A stretch of DNA of 64,000 nucleotides, taken from Alphaproteobacteria bacterium (GTDB lineage: Bacteria > Pseudomonadota > Alphaproteobacteria > Micavibrionales > Micavibrionaceae). The stretch covers positions 1 to 64,000 of the forward strand of contig JAJFGR010000022.1 of NCBI GenBank assembly GCA_021776025.1, given 5' to 3'. The translations under genes were made by a program, and so were the position numbers. Shown here piece by piece: positions 30,025 to 41,396 of the stretch. Every line of letters begins with the position of its first letter. Positions within the stretch are counted from its first letter, which is position 1. The notes beneath the pieces were generated by a model, which worked only from the letters and a program-made list of their open reading frames with translations, was not told the origin of the DNA and ran no database searches.

Positions 30025-30672
30025 CTAAAAATCATCTAAACTAAAATTTTGATCGAAGGCGTTAGTCAAACTTTTTGCGTCCAAAGAGTCAAGCATTGGA
30101 AGCCGCCCAAGCACTTTTATTTCTGAAAAACCTGCAATGGTTTGCATATTGTCTTCGTTTTCATCACCCACAAAAACAATCCCATGCACCGGAATCTTGC
30201 GGCTCCATAACGCTTCCAGCGATAACAATGTATGATTAATCGTCCCCAAGCCCGTCCGTGCCACCAAAATCACCGGAACCCTCTCATCTTCATTCCATTT
30301 CTTGAACAAATTCACCAGCAGATTCCCCCGTGTTAGCGGCACCATCAACCCGCCTGCCCCTTCAATGATAAGCGGCCCATCAAGCTCTGATGTATGTTCA
30401 GGGATAATCAAACTATCAACATCCACCCGGCTATCATCAATCTCCGCCGCACGGTGCGGCGACAAAGCTTCACTAAAAACATATTTCTCCGGCAAAAACC
30501 TTTCATTCGGCAAGTCCGTCATTTTCTGCACGGCTTTGGTGTCCACCCCACCTTCAATGCCACATTGAATCGGCTTCCAATATGTCCCGCCCAATGCCAG
30601 CGTCAGCATCGCGGCAACAACCGTCTTGCCTACATCCGTATCCGTTCCTGTAATAATGCATGTGTTACTCAT
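30025..30672 (-). CDS. bioD: Dethiobiotin synthetase
   Basis: 215 residues. It closes the ureido ring with CO2 and ATP. The P-loop CIITGTDTDVGKTVVAAML is diagnostic, and IIEGAGGLMVPL is a second family motif. It begins one base after the bioF stop and ends one base before bioA, so the three are translated from a tight operon. Confidence 0.97.
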   Translation of the reverse strand: MSNTCIITGTDTDVGKTVVAAMLTLALGGTYWKPIQCGIEGGVDTKAVQKMTDLPNERFLPEKYVFSEALSPHRAAEIDDSRVDVDSLIIPEHTSELDGPLIIEGAGGLMVPLTRGNLLVNLFKKWNEDERVPVILVARTGLGTINHTLLSLEALWSRKIPVHGIVFVGDENEDNMQTIAGFSEIKVLGRLPMLDSLDAKSLTNAFDQNFSLDDF

Positions 30673-31800
30673 TTACGCAGCCCTTTCGTCCAGCAACGGC
30701 GTTAAATCCGCAGCAAATTGATCAAGTGTATTTTCATCCAAATCCGCGCCCAGAGAGAGCCGCAACCGCGCCGTACCTTCCGGCACGCTCGGCGGACGGA
30801 TCGCGCGAATGTCATATCCTTTTTGCTGCAGCATACTCGCAATATCAACCGCATGCTCATCGCTGCCCAGCAATATCGGCACGATATGCGTTCCACTTCC
30901 GCCGAAAAATTGCTGCGCTTTTTTTGACAATGTAAAAAGTTTTTCGCGTCTTTCTTGTCCTTCTTGGGAAGCAATCAACTCCAAAGATTTTTGTACCAAA
31001 TGCGCTTGCAATGGCAGCGGCGCTGTCGAATAAATAAACCCGCGCGCACCATTCACCATCATATCAATCACCTCTTCGGAGGCACAAACCAGCCCGCCAG
31101 CAACTCCAATAGCTTTCCCGCAAGTATGTAGCGTAATGATCCGTTCATACCCATGTGCCGTAATAATTTTTTCAGAAACACCTTTGCCGTTCAGTCCAAA
31201 AATACCCGTGCCGTGCGCTTCATCAATCACCAAAATCGCATCGTATTTTTTCGCCAGTGCATACAGCTCATTCAGCGGCGCGACATCCCCATCCATCGAA
31301 TAAACCGACTCCACCGCAATCCATACCGCACCTTTTTGCTGCGCTTTTACACTCCGCAATGCGTCTTCATAAGCGCTTACCTTATTATGCGAGACTCGAA
31401 TATGCTGCGCATAAGAATTCTGAATTCCCTCGCGCGCACTCGCATGAATATATTCATCAAAAATTATTGTGTCATGGCGCGAAGGAAGCGTTTGAAACAG
31501 GGCGCTATTGGCTTGAAACCCGCTCGAAAAATATAGCGTTTTCGGTGCAACAAAATACGTTGCTGCAAACTCTTCCAAAGAAGCATGAGCGTCTGTATGC
31601 CCCCGTAGAAGCCGCGAACCGCCCGCACCAATAGCTCCACCATCTTGCAAAAATGCGATCGCCGCTTCGCGTAATTGCGGATGCCCAGCCAGCCCCAAAT
31701 AATCATTCGAGGTCAGATCAACACCAGCGGGAAGACTCATCGAACGAAATCGATTTTTGTCTTTAAGCTGCTTCAGCTTTTTCTGAAAGTTTTTCATCAT
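30673..31800 (-). CDS. bioF: 8-amino-7-oxononanoate synthase
   Basis: 375 residues. It condenses pimeloyl thioester with alanine, a PLP reaction. The motifs are [27 protein letters not shown] and [11 protein letters not shown]; the PLP lysine is in [12 protein letters not shown]. It overlaps the end of bioB by 38 bases, starting at MMKNFQKK (31800 or 31797). It needs a pimeloyl donor, for which no known gene is present in this window. Confidence 0.97.
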   Translation of the reverse strand: MMKNFQKKLKQLKDKNRFRSMSLPAGVDLTSNDYLGLAGHPQLREAAIAFLQDGGAIGAGGSRLLRGHTDAHASLEEFAATYFVAPKTLYFSSGFQANSALFQTLPSRHDTIIFDEYIHASAREGIQNSYAQHIRVSHNKVSAYEDALRSVKAQQKGAVWIAVESVYSMDGDVAPLNELYALAKKYDAILVIDEAHGTGIFGLNGKGVSEKIITAHGYERIITLHTCGKAIGVAGGLVCASEEVIDMMVNGARGFIYSTAPLPLQAHLVQKSLELIASQEGQERREKLFTLSKKAQQFFGGSGTHIVPILLGSDEHAVDIASMLQQKGYDIRAIRPPSVPEGTARLRLSLGADLDENTLDQFAADLTPLLDERAA

Positions 31801-32743
31801 ATTTATACGGCTCGCGCGGTTTTATACCCAACGCGCCTAGTAACTCATAATCAAAATCAGATTCCGGGTTTGCTGTCGTGAGAAGCTTCTCCCCAGTAAA
31901 GATAGCATTCGCGCCGGCCATAAACGCCATGGCTTGCGCCTCTTTCGAAATCTCTAATCGCCCTGCCGATAACCGCACCATCGCTTTGGGCATCAAAATA
32001 CGCGCCACGGCAATGCATCTAATCCATTCAAAAATATCCAGCGGCTCGAGCGTTCCCAAAGGCGTCCCTTCCACGGGCACCAGCATATTGATCGGCACGC
32101 TTTCTGGTTGCGGATCTAAATTCGACAAAGTATGGAGCAAACTAATACGGTCTTCTTCGCTCTCACCCAGGCCCAAAATTCCGCCACAACACGCGGAAAT
32201 ACCGGCCTTCGCCACATTAGCCAAAGTGTCTAGACGGTCTTGATAGGTGCGGGTCGTAATAATTTTATCGTAGAATTCTTCGGACGTATCAAGATTGTGA
32301 TTATACGCGGTTAGCCCGGCTTCTTTTAATTTGTGGGCCTGGTCCTCGGTAAGCATACCAAGTGTGCAGCACGCCTCCATGCCCATATCAGAAACACCTT
32401 TAACCATGTCACAAACCCGGTCAAACGCTTTACCATCCATTACGCGCGGCCAGGCAGCCCCCATACAAAACCGTGTTGATCCAGCTTCCTTCGCCGCTTT
32501 CGCTTGCGCCAACACCTCTGCCGTTTTCATCAAAACTTCTTTTTCAAGATCCGCATTATTATGAATGGACTGGCTACAATATTTGCAGTCCTCCATGCAC
32601 CCGCCGGTCTTAATCGACAGCAACGTGCACATTTGCATTTCATGATGATCATGGTTCTCGCGATGCGCACTCGCCGCATCATAAATCAGATCCAAAAGCG
32701 GACGATTATAGAGCGCCCGAACCTCTTCTATTGTGTGTGTCAT
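31763..32743 (-). CDS. bioB: Biotin synthase
   Basis: 326 residues. This radical-SAM enzyme inserts sulphur into dethiobiotin. The SAM-cluster Cys are in [13 protein letters not shown] (C-x3-C-x2-C). The [2Fe-2S] ligands lie further along, around ACCTLGML and NHNLDT. It is the first gene of the biotin operon. A terminator for dnaA lies 58 bases upstream, so the operon probably has its own promoter in the short gap. Confidence 0.97.
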   Translation of the reverse strand: MTHTIEEVRALYNRPLLDLIYDAASAHRENHDHHEMQMCTLLSIKTGGCMEDCKYCSQSIHNNADLEKEVLMKTAEVLAQAKAAKEAGSTRFCMGAAWPRVMDGKAFDRVCDMVKGVSDMGMEACCTLGMLTEDQAHKLKEAGLTAYNHNLDTSEEFYDKIITTRTYQDRLDTLANVAKAGISACCGGILGLGESEEDRISLLHTLSNLDPQPESVPINMLVPVEGTPLGTLEPLDIFEWIRCIAVARILMPKAMVRLSAGRLEISKEAQAMAFMAGANAIFTGEKLLTTANPESDFDYELLGALGIKPREPYKYDEKLSEKAEAA

Positions 32744-32800
32744 AAGCTAAACAGTAATTACCCCACCCCTTTAAGTCAAAGGCTTTTGCCCATAAAAAAA

Positions 32801-32826
32801 GCGCGGAAAAAGGAGAAATTCCGCGC
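32801..32826 (-). terminator. Intrinsic terminator after dnaA
   Basis: Perfect 8-bp stem GCGCGGAA/TTCCGCGC, followed on the minus strand by seven T. It separates dnaA from bioB. Confidence 0.85.
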
Positions 32827-32853
32827 CCTTACTTTAAAATTTTGTCTTAAATG

Positions 32854-34287
32854 TCAACCTGTTAGAGCGCGACGCACCACATCTACGTCTTGTGCAATTT
32901 GCGCATCTTCTTCCATCAACTCCTCAACCTTGCGTACCGCATGCATAACCGTTGTATGGTCACGGCCACCGAATTTACGGCCAATTTCCGGCAAGCTCCG
33001 CGCAGTGAGCTGTTTTGCCAGATACATCGCTACTTGTCTTGGTCTTGCAACATTACGAGCCCGGCGCGCCGAGTGCATATCAGACATCCGCAAATTATAA
33101 TGTTCGGCCACTTTACGTTGAATTTCATCAATCGTAATTCGGCGATCATGAGCACGCAGAAGGTCCTGCAATACTTCTTGTGTGCTTTCCAACGTTATGT
33201 CCTGACGAGACACATCAGCGTGCGCGACAATCCGGTTCAACGCCCCTTCAAGTTCACGAATATTGCTCGTCACTTTCAGCGCTAAAAACTCAAGCACACT
33301 GTCCGGCACATCGGCGCCAAGCTGCGCACGCTTTGTCTGCAAAATGCCAAGACGTAAATCATAAGTCGTTGGGTGAATATCAGCGACCAACCCCCAAGCC
33401 AAGCGTGAGCGCAGGCGTTCATCAAGCCCTGCCAAATCACTCGGTGATTTATCAGCAGAAATAATAATCTGTTTATTCTGATCAACCAGCGCATTAAACG
33501 TATGAAAAAATTCTTCCTGTGTAGATTCTTTACCGGCGATGAATTGAATATCATCCATCATCAACACATCAACACTGCGGAACATCTCCTTAAACGTCAT
33601 TGTTGAATCGCTGCGCAAAGCTTTCACAAACTGATACATAAATTTCTCAGCCGAAAGATACATCACGGTCTTTTCCGGCGACTGTTCTTCAATGGCATGC
33701 GCAATCGCGTGCATTAAATGCGTCTTACCCAGACCAACGCCGCCATATATAAAGAGGGGATTAAACGGAATAGCCGCACTTTCAACAACCCGGCGCGCCG
33801 CCGCATGAGCCAATGCATTCGGCTTGCCAACAACAAACGTATCAAACGTAAAACGCTCATCTAAAGGAGAGGAAACTTCAGAAATATCAAGTTTCTTATT
33901 CTGGTTAGCTTTTGATGGCTGTTCAGCTTCTGGCTCATCATCAACAATCGCATTTTGTACAACAACGATCTGCAAACGCTTAATCTCTTCGTCACCACTA
34001 CCACTTACTTCAACACACATAGCAAGAATACGCTCAGCATAGTGATTCTGAATCCAGTCGCGCATGAAACGAGTGGGAACAGACACCTCCATAGTACCGT
34101 GATAAAATGCCTGAAGTGTCAGGGGTTTTAACCAACTGCGGAAAATCGCTTCACCAAATTCAGATCGCATATCATTATGCACTTTTTTCCAAAGCTTCAT
34201 TACTTCCGCACTCGGCTCTAATGATGCTTCCTGGTATTCAGCGTTGCCGCGTATAAGTGCGACGGATTTTCCACCCAAGTCTGACAT
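32854..34287 (-). CDS. dnaA: Chromosomal replication initiator DnaA
   Basis: 477 residues. Domain I is at 25-100. AAA+ Walker A is FIYGGVGLGKTHLMHAIAHA, Walker B is VLMMDDIQFIAG. Domain IV ends with the DnaA-box helix GGRDHTTVMHAVRKVEELM. It opens the origin. It is preceded by a ~538-base leader with no convincing DnaA boxes. Its neighbours (mutM, rpsT) match a common alphaproteobacterial order, but biotin genes now part it from dnaN. Confidence 0.98.
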   Translation of the reverse strand: MSDLGGKSVALIRGNAEYQEASLEPSAEVMKLWKKVHNDMRSEFGEAIFRSWLKPLTLQAFYHGTMEVSVPTRFMRDWIQNHYAERILAMCVEVSGSGDEEIKRLQIVVVQNAIVDDEPEAEQPSKANQNKKLDISEVSSPLDERFTFDTFVVGKPNALAHAAARRVVESAAIPFNPLFIYGGVGLGKTHLMHAIAHAIEEQSPEKTVMYLSAEKFMYQFVKALRSDSTMTFKEMFRSVDVLMMDDIQFIAGKESTQEEFFHTFNALVDQNKQIIISADKSPSDLAGLDERLRSRLAWGLVADIHPTTYDLRLGILQTKRAQLGADVPDSVLEFLALKVTSNIRELEGALNRIVAHADVSRQDITLESTQEVLQDLLRAHDRRITIDEIQRKVAEHYNLRMSDMHSARRARNVARPRQVAMYLAKQLTARSLPEIGRKFGGRDHTTVMHAVRKVEELMEEDAQIAQDVDVVRRALTG

Positions 34288-34825
34288 TTTTTCTTCTCTC
34301 CACGATTAAAGGTTACACATATAAACTTCAGCTTCAGATCATCAATGCCTGACAATAGGCAAAGGAAAGGGGTTTGCGGAAATCAGTACTCACTGGCCGC
34401 ATCGGTCTTTCAACTACGATCTTTTAAATTTTTTGAGTTTGTGAACCGAAAAAGCTGACCTACAAAATTCTATCTGTATTTAACTTAGCGGTTCTTAATC
34501 CCCAACCCCTCCATTAGGAGGTTTAGACACATTTTGACATACTCCGGCATTCAAACTGCCGTGCCCAAATGGCCCCTAAACGCAAACATTTTAAAAACGA
34601 AAAATGCCTCTCAATTGCTGCGATAAAAATAACCCTACACTAAAAAAATATGTGGACGCAATACGAACAAAACAAGAAAATGAAAAAAGAAATTTTCTTA
34701 TATTTCTGATTTTTAAACACAATAAAGTCCTTCGGAATATGTTCCAAAGGACTAAATAAAATCATCTATATTCTTCAAGTAGATATTAGAAACGCTACTA
34801 AACTTTCGCGCTTTATTGGTTAACT
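34288..34825. promoter_or_regulatory. Leader region between rpsT and dnaA
   Basis: 538 AT-rich bases, holding the rpsT terminator (34726-34753) and the dnaA promoter and leader. The dnaA ribosome site is GGAGAGAAG. A weak TGTGGACGC at about 34652 differs from the DnaA-box consensus, so I do not call an origin here. No reading frame of interest. Confidence 0.45.
34726..34753 (-). terminator. Intrinsic terminator after rpsT
   Basis: On the minus strand AGTCCTTTGGAA pairs with TTCCGAAGGACT, followed by TTATT. It lies about 70 bases past the rpsT stop. Confidence 0.75.
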
Positions 34826-35098
34826 TCAAGCAACTTTTTTAAGAGCTTTTATGCGAGAAGATAATCGAGAAATTTTTCTGGCAGCCGTATTTTTATGCAG
34901 AATACCTTTTGAAACATTTCTACTGACTTCAGGTTGAACATCTTTCAACGCTTCATCAGCAGCCTTAGCATCACCAGCCATAATCGCTGATTCGACTTTT
35001 TTAATAAATGTGCGCATGCGGCTTACGCGAGATTTATTAACCTCTGCGCGCTTCGCATTACGGCGAATTCTCTTCTTTGATGACTTATGATTTGCCAT
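34826..35098 (-). CDS. rpsT: 30S ribosomal protein S20
   Basis: 90 residues, lysine/arginine-rich and all helical, beginning [20 protein letters not shown], typical of S20, which binds 16S rRNA early in assembly. It lies upstream of dnaA as in many alphaproteobacteria and has its own terminator. Confidence 0.96.
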   Translation of the reverse strand: MANHKSSKKRIRRNAKRAEVNKSRVSRMRTFIKKVESAIMAGDAKAADEALKDVQPEVSRNVSKGILHKNTAARKISRLSSRIKALKKVA

Positions 35099-35298
35099 TT
35101 TTTAAACCTTTTTAATCGTCTCTAAAACTTAAATATTTGACCGAAAATTTCGGCTCAATCTCTTATATATCAGAGATCGAAGAGGTATACGCTGCGTAAG
35201 ACTAACTTGTCAAGGAAATCATAGTTTTTTTAATATAAAGAGAATCTTGGCACATTTGCCCGCAAACATAATCTCATAGCCGTTTATAGGGTCCCGAA

Positions 35299-35667
35299 TC
35301 ACCGTGGCTGCACTAAAACTCTCAGCAAATTAACCCCCTCATCCGCTTCAAAGGCGAGTTCTAGTGATTCTCCCTGCCTAGAAAAGCTATTCGGGGCCGT
35401 ATTTTTCCAACCAAATTGCGGCAGCGCCGATAGATAATATTCCTGCACCGCCTCTTGCGAAAAACCGTCCATATCCGCCACCAACTCCACAACCCGCCCG
35501 CCGGGCTTATCATAGAACAATGTATCGCCGGTATGTTCGGTCAAACCCGGCATCAGGGGAACATCCTGCAGGCCTTCAAAAAACTGCACGTCCTGCGCAA
35601 AACTCTCCATGCCCCCAAGAGCCAAAACCAAACCTGTTAAAATAAAAATACGCATAGCGCTTATCAT
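35299..35667 (-). CDS. Small secreted protein of unknown function
   Basis: 122 residues. The start is set at ATG 35667 because it overlaps the mutM stop as ATGA. A signal peptide follows (MRIFILTGLVLALGGMESFA). The mature part (~100 residues) is soluble and includes DGFSQEAVQEYYLSALPQFG, recalling small periplasmic domains in which a helix packs on a sheet. I do not recognise the family. Translation is coupled to mutM. Confidence 0.7.
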   Translation of the reverse strand: MISAMRIFILTGLVLALGGMESFAQDVQFFEGLQDVPLMPGLTEHTGDTLFYDKPGGRVVELVADMDGFSQEAVQEYYLSALPQFGWKNTAPNSFSRQGESLELAFEADEGVNLLRVLVQPR

Positions 35668-36509
35668 GTTTGTTTTTCCGGACAATAAAATGTTGAGCGG
35701 CCCCCTTGAACAATTCTTTGCACGCCGCCCGTCTTTATTCTATCACAATCGCAGGTTCGGCAGGTTTCTCCCTCGCGGTCATACACAGCAAATTGATGCT
35801 GGAAATACCCAAGCTTCCCATCCGTATGCTTATAATCTCGCAAAGATGATCCCCCGGCCTCTATCGCCTTTAATAAAACCTGCTTGATTGCACGCACCAA
35901 TTTTTCACACTCATCCGCGCTTAAATCACCGGCGCCGCGGCGCGGATCGATTGCCGCCATATATAGCGCCTCACACGCATAAATATTACCTATCCCGGCA
36001 ACAATTTTCTGATCAAGAAGCGCCGCCTTAATCGCTGCCCGCCGTCCACTTATAGCCTGCGCCAATGCAGGGCCGTTAAAATCATTCCCTAAAGGTTCCG
36101 GCCCCATCGCGGCAAACGCCGGATAGTTTTTCCAGCTCTTTTCCTCCAATGCTTCCAAAAACCCAAAGCGCCGCGGGTCGTTCAATACAACGCGCGGGCC
36201 ATCCTCCAGAAACAGCTCAACATGATCGTGTTTTTGCGCCTGCCTTTCTTCGGGTGAAGCCTCAATGCGGATAGCGCCCGACATGCCAAGATGCAAAACA
36301 AAGCCGTAGCCATTTTCAGCCATAACAACAATATACTTACCCCGCCGCATTACTGATTGAAAACACTGTCCCTTTAACTGCGCAGGCAGGCCTTGCGGCA
36401 AGGAGAAACGTAAATTTGGCCGATTAAAAACCAGCCGCTCCGTGCGCCGCCCAACCATGGCAGGCTCAAGTGCGCGGCAAACAATTTCAACTTCAGGTAA
36501 TTCAGGCAT
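35664..36509 (-). CDS. mutM: Formamidopyrimidine-DNA glycosylase, zinc finger missing one Cys
   Basis: 281 residues. It removes 8-oxoguanine and cuts the strand. P1 and E2 are in MPELPEVEIVCRAL; the lysine is in MRRGKYIVV; the H2TH region includes KIVAGIGNIYACEALY. In the C-terminal zinc finger (CRTCDCDRI, then GGRSTFYCPEKQT) the fourth Cys expected as CPxC is Lys (codons CCG GAA AAA CAA). An extra Cys in CDC could replace it. If not, zinc binding and DNA grip may be weakened. It heads the mutM-rpsT-dnaA cluster. Confidence 0.95.
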   Translation of the reverse strand: MPELPEVEIVCRALEPAMVGRRTERLVFNRPNLRFSLPQGLPAQLKGQCFQSVMRRGKYIVVMAENGYGFVLHLGMSGAIRIEASPEERQAQKHDHVELFLEDGPRVVLNDPRRFGFLEALEEKSWKNYPAFAAMGPEPLGNDFNGPALAQAISGRRAAIKAALLDQKIVAGIGNIYACEALYMAAIDPRRGAGDLSADECEKLVRAIKQVLLKAIEAGGSSLRDYKHTDGKLGYFQHQFAVYDREGETCRTCDCDRIKTGGVQRIVQGGRSTFYCPEKQT

Positions 36510-36871
36510 AATTCAGAACATTAAGGGTATATATGAAATCTTCAAGACTCTTCGTACGAAAGAAAGGTCGACCGGATAAATCCGGCCGACAAAGTAGTTA
36601 CGTGTGTGGGGATTCAAAAGCTGACCCATACAAAAGACAGGAGAGAAGCCATATTTCTCGTATAAATTGTCAGCTTTGTACCTCTTTTATAGCACTTAAT
36701 ATCTGACTGTCAAGCAAAAGGTATAGAAAATGCATAAAAAGAAGTATTTTATAACAAAAAATGTTTTCCATATGAAAAAAAAACTGGACAAATGGCGGAA
36801 AGGAGATTATAGATTTGGCATCATACATATACAGGCGTGGAATATACCGATTTAAAGGATTGAAATAAACA
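36510..36871. promoter_or_regulatory. Divergent region between mutM and the second XRE gene
   Basis: 362 bases. A near-perfect hairpin (GTCG-A-CCGGAT/ATCCGG-C-CGAC, 36567-36590) is the only clear structure; it may be an operator or a terminator for something lost. The rest is AT-rich and should hold both promoters. Confidence 0.4.
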
Positions 36872-37516
36872 ATGCCAACGATTGAACAAATCAGAGCAGC
36901 AAGAGCTCTATTGGGGTGGAACCAGCATGATCTGGCTAAAAAAGCTGATCTGTCACAGACCGGTATCGCCCGCATAGAAAATGGCACCAACCAGCCCAAT
37001 TCTAAAACCCTGACAAAAATTGAAAGCGCATTTGATAAGGCAGGAATTGAATTCATTGATAAAACAGGACTACGAAAACGACCAGAAGGGAATGTCGTCA
37101 CATTCGCTGGAGGAAGTCAATTCGCTGAGTTCTTAAATTATGTTTACGAAACACTTGCGACAACAAGCGACAAAACAGTTCTGGCCAATAATGTGAATGA
37201 AAGCGCATTCATAGAATGGGCAGGTGATTACGCACAAACACATTTGGAACGCATGTCACAGCTTCGCGTTTCATACAAAATCATAATTGAAGAGGGCGAC
37301 CAAAACTTTGTTGCCGCTCAATATGCCGAATACAGATGGCTAGACCCTGAAAGTTTCAGCAGCATCTGTTACTACGTCTTTGCGGACCATACCGCTTTAA
37401 TCAATTTTGAAGACAATGATGTTTATGTGTACGTAATCGAAAGCCCGGCAATAGCGGCCTTCTATAAAAATGAATTTGACAAAATCTGGAAAATATCAAA
37501 AACAACAACAAACTGA
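36872..37516 (+). CDS. XRE-family HTH regulator paired with a methyltransferase
   Basis: 214 residues. The Cro/CI-type HTH occupies residues 3-55 (IRAARALLGWNQHDLAKKAD, then TGIARIENGTNQP). The C-terminal ~145 residues match those of the regulator at 7350-8000: FxNYVYE, then IIEEGDQNFVAAQYAEYRW and a closing YxNEFDKIW. It ends 9 bases before the EgtD-like gene and so is cotranscribed with it. It probably controls its own operon in response to something bound by the tail; the ligand is unknown. Confidence 0.85.
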   Translation: MPTIEQIRAARALLGWNQHDLAKKADLSQTGIARIENGTNQPNSKTLTKIESAFDKAGIEFIDKTGLRKRPEGNVVTFAGGSQFAEFLNYVYETLATTSDKTVLANNVNESAFIEWAGDYAQTHLERMSQLRVSYKIIIEEGDQNFVAAQYAEYRWLDPESFSSICYYVFADHTALINFEDNDVYVYVIESPAIAAFYKNEFDKIWKISKTTTN

Positions 37517-37525
37517 GTTTAAGCA

Positions 37526-38533
37526 ATGGCCACCACAGGTGCAAATAACAAAGAAATAGCTGATAATATCATCGATTGGAATGAACTTTTCACCCATGAT
37601 GTCATTGCAGTAAAAATGGGTAAACAGGCCGGCGGTTTGGGAAGATGGTTATACTCTGACCCAAAGACAGTGAATGACCCCGTAAAAGGCTCCTCTTTAT
37701 GGACTAAGTTCCTAAAAGAGCACCCCGAATATTACATCTACAATGCCGAAGTCAACTTAGCAAAAGAAGCTGCCACAAAAGTAGCCGATATTGTAGATGA
37801 ACCTGTTGTACTTGGATATTTAGGAGTTGGTGATACAGCTTCCTTTGAACAAAAAGATCTAATAGTGACGGGACTTTTTCAAAGCGTTATAAACTTGCAT
37901 GTTATCGATATCAGTACACAATACAGCAATGACGCTCTGAAAATTCTCGAAGAAAAACGACCCAACATAACAAAATCGGCAACAGTTAAAGACGCCTTTG
38001 ACGGCTTCAATATTTCATTAGAAGGCGCAACCGAAGCAAAAAGAGTTGTAACGATGTTTGGCGGAACATTTCTAAATGTAGCGATCGAACGAGATAAGAA
38101 TTTAAGAATACTAAGACCAGAAAAACAAATAAGAGCCAACATAAAGTCAATTCGCAAATCTTTATCTAAGGGTGATTTTTTCATAGCGACCCACGATGGT
38201 AACACTGACCCTAAAAAAATAGAGCATGCTTATGCTGGACTGGCAAACATGTTTTGCAACTTCGCACACAGAATCAAAAGAGACACTACATATACGAATA
38301 TAGACACTGAAAAAACGATCTTTCGCCAAGAATTTGATACGAACAGCAAAGTATTGTTGATGTATCTAACCCTCGATTTCAAGGACAATGGAGGGCCAAA
38401 GGAATATCTAATTCAAAGCTCTCCAAAAGTAGAGAAAGATACTTTTCTTCAATGGGCTAAAACGGATGGATTCACTGCAAGGCACAGCATAGAAGAAAAT
38501 GGTGTACACCTACACTTACTCGAAGCCACTTAA
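37526..38533 (+). CDS. EgtD-like SAM-dependent methyltransferase
   Basis: 335 residues. VVLGYLGVGDTASFEQKDL is a SAM-binding loop of the class I fold. The pattern VIDIS, FGGTFLNV and LSKGDFFIATHDGN matches the EgtD (histidine-specific, DUF2260) family, in which the last loop binds the substrate and SAM. The substrate need not be histidine: EgtB and other ergothioneine genes are absent. It follows the XRE regulator after 9 bases and ends at a strong terminator. This is a self-contained two-gene unit. Confidence 0.78.
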   Translation: MATTGANNKEIADNIIDWNELFTHDVIAVKMGKQAGGLGRWLYSDPKTVNDPVKGSSLWTKFLKEHPEYYIYNAEVNLAKEAATKVADIVDEPVVLGYLGVGDTASFEQKDLIVTGLFQSVINLHVIDISTQYSNDALKILEEKRPNITKSATVKDAFDGFNISLEGATEAKRVVTMFGGTFLNVAIERDKNLRILRPEKQIRANIKSIRKSLSKGDFFIATHDGNTDPKKIEHAYAGLANMFCNFAHRIKRDTTYTNIDTEKTIFRQEFDTNSKVLLMYLTLDFKDNGGPKEYLIQSSPKVEKDTFLQWAKTDGFTARHSIEENGVHLHLLEAT

Positions 38534-38556
38534 TATATACACAAAACACAAACAAA

Positions 38557-38582
38557 AAAGGCCGCTCATATGAACGGCCTTT
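38557..38582 (+). terminator. Intrinsic terminator after the methyltransferase gene
   Basis: Stem AAAGGCCG/CGGCCTTT with loop CTCATATGAA, followed by TTGTTTATT on the plus strand. Confidence 0.85.
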
Positions 38583-38692
38583 TGTTTATTCTTTATAGGC
38601 TTTTATAAAGCGAAGGATTTTCTTCGTCTGGTTAGGCAAAGATGTTTTGAGGATCGAAATAAAACGACAGGCATTTTTTCATTTGATAAGAA

Positions 38693-38751
38693 AAGGGGCT
38701 TTCGAGGATCGTAAACTTAGAAACCTAAGCGCGACCCGCAGAAAGCCCCTT
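38693..38751 (-). terminator. Two-part terminator hairpin after groEL
   Basis: The 11-bp stem AAGGGGCTTTC/GAAAGCCCCTT encloses a second hairpin (CTTAG/CTAAG). On the minus strand TTTTCTT follows. It ends the groES-groEL transcript. Confidence 0.75.
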
Positions 38752-38781
38752 GACGAAATCAAAGGTAAAAAGGGCAGAGTT

Positions 38782-40494
<1,713 letters not shown>

Positions 40495-40510
40495 TTATTA
40501 GGGTGGGGGC

Positions 40511-40810
40511 TTATGCCGCAATCACACCAATAATATCGGATTCCTTCATGACCATGAGTTCCTCACCGTCAATCGTAACTTCCGTGCCAGCCCATTTAGA
40601 AAAGACAACTTTATCACCTGTCTTAACGTCTAATGGACGAACATCGCCATTATCGTTTACGTGACCGTTACCGGCGGCAACAATTTCACCTTCCATAGGC
40701 TTTTCAGACGCTGTATCAGGGATAATAATCCCCCCAGCAGTTTTGGTATCCGCTTCAACGCGGCGGACGAGAACGCGGTCATGTAGGGGGCGAAATTTGG
40801 TCTTAGCCAT
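40511..40810 (-). CDS. groES: Co-chaperonin GroES
   Basis: 99 residues, the lid of GroEL. It begins [20 protein letters not shown] and has the mobile-loop segment [15 protein letters not shown]. It is the first gene of the groESL operon, with an RpoH-type promoter upstream (40942-40970). Confidence 0.98.
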   Translation of the reverse strand: MAKTKFRPLHDRVLVRRVEADTKTAGGIIIPDTASEKPMEGEIVAAGNGHVNDNGDVRPLDVKTGDKVVFSKWAGTEVTIDGEELMVMKESDIIGVIAA

Positions 40811-40941
40811 TTCGACTTTCTCCTTTTAGTTTGGTTGATAACAAGCAGGGTTTCTATCTGCCTCATACGAGGCCAGGTTCAAAACCCCCTCCAACGCCTT
40901 TGCTAGAGCCATTTTAACTCAATTTTACAAAGGCAGAGTAG

Positions 40942-40970
40942 ATATAGGCGCTCTATAGGCTTTTTTCAAG
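40942..40970 (-). promoter_or_regulatory. RpoH (sigma-32) type promoter of groESL
   Basis: On the minus strand CTTGAA, a 16-base spacer and CCTATAT match the alphaproteobacterial heat-shock consensus. It lies about 130 bases before groES. No CIRCE element was seen. Confidence 0.75.
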
Positions 40971-41132
40971 TTTTTTCGGCAAAATATATAAATCTCCAAA
41001 ACTGTTGATGATTAAGGCTTTCGCAAGAATTCCCATATATAATTAAACATGGATGAGATAAAATATCTCTGTGAAATGAGAGCATAAGAAGGCCTTAAGG
41101 CCCGCCGAACGCAAGAAAAAGCAGGAGGTTAA

Positions 41133-41396
41133 ATGGCTGATTTAACAAAACAATTACAAGATTATCGCCTAACAACAGCGAAAATCATCTACCATCTACC
41201 GGATTATCAGGAAATCCTGCAAGAATTCATCTGGCAAGATTACGACATTGCCCCCAAATTCCCTCATCTTCATAATTTTTTGGATTTTTGGACCCGCGAG
41301 ATCGAGGGTAAACTGCACTCAGTCTATGTCGCCAAGCGTAAAATCATCACCTCCAGCGACTACCGCAACGCTGATTGGATGGGAACGCTGCAGTAA
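41133..41396 (+). CDS. usg: Usg-family protein
   Basis: 87 residues. LTKQLQDYRLTTAKIIYHLP and WQDYDIAPKFPHLHNFLDFW are characteristic of the small Usg family found in alphaproteobacteria, of unknown function. It lies alone, convergent with the ferredoxin gene, whose stop directly abuts its own. Confidence 0.85.
   Translation: MADLTKQLQDYRLTTAKIIYHLPDYQEILQEFIWQDYDIAPKFPHLHNFLDFWTREIEGKLHSVYVAKRKIITSSDYRNADWMGTLQ

Noticed and set aside
34288-34825. Replication origin upstream of dnaA
   Set aside because: No run of DnaA boxes (TTATNCACA) and only one weak TGTGGACGC match; alphaproteobacterial origins often lie elsewhere.
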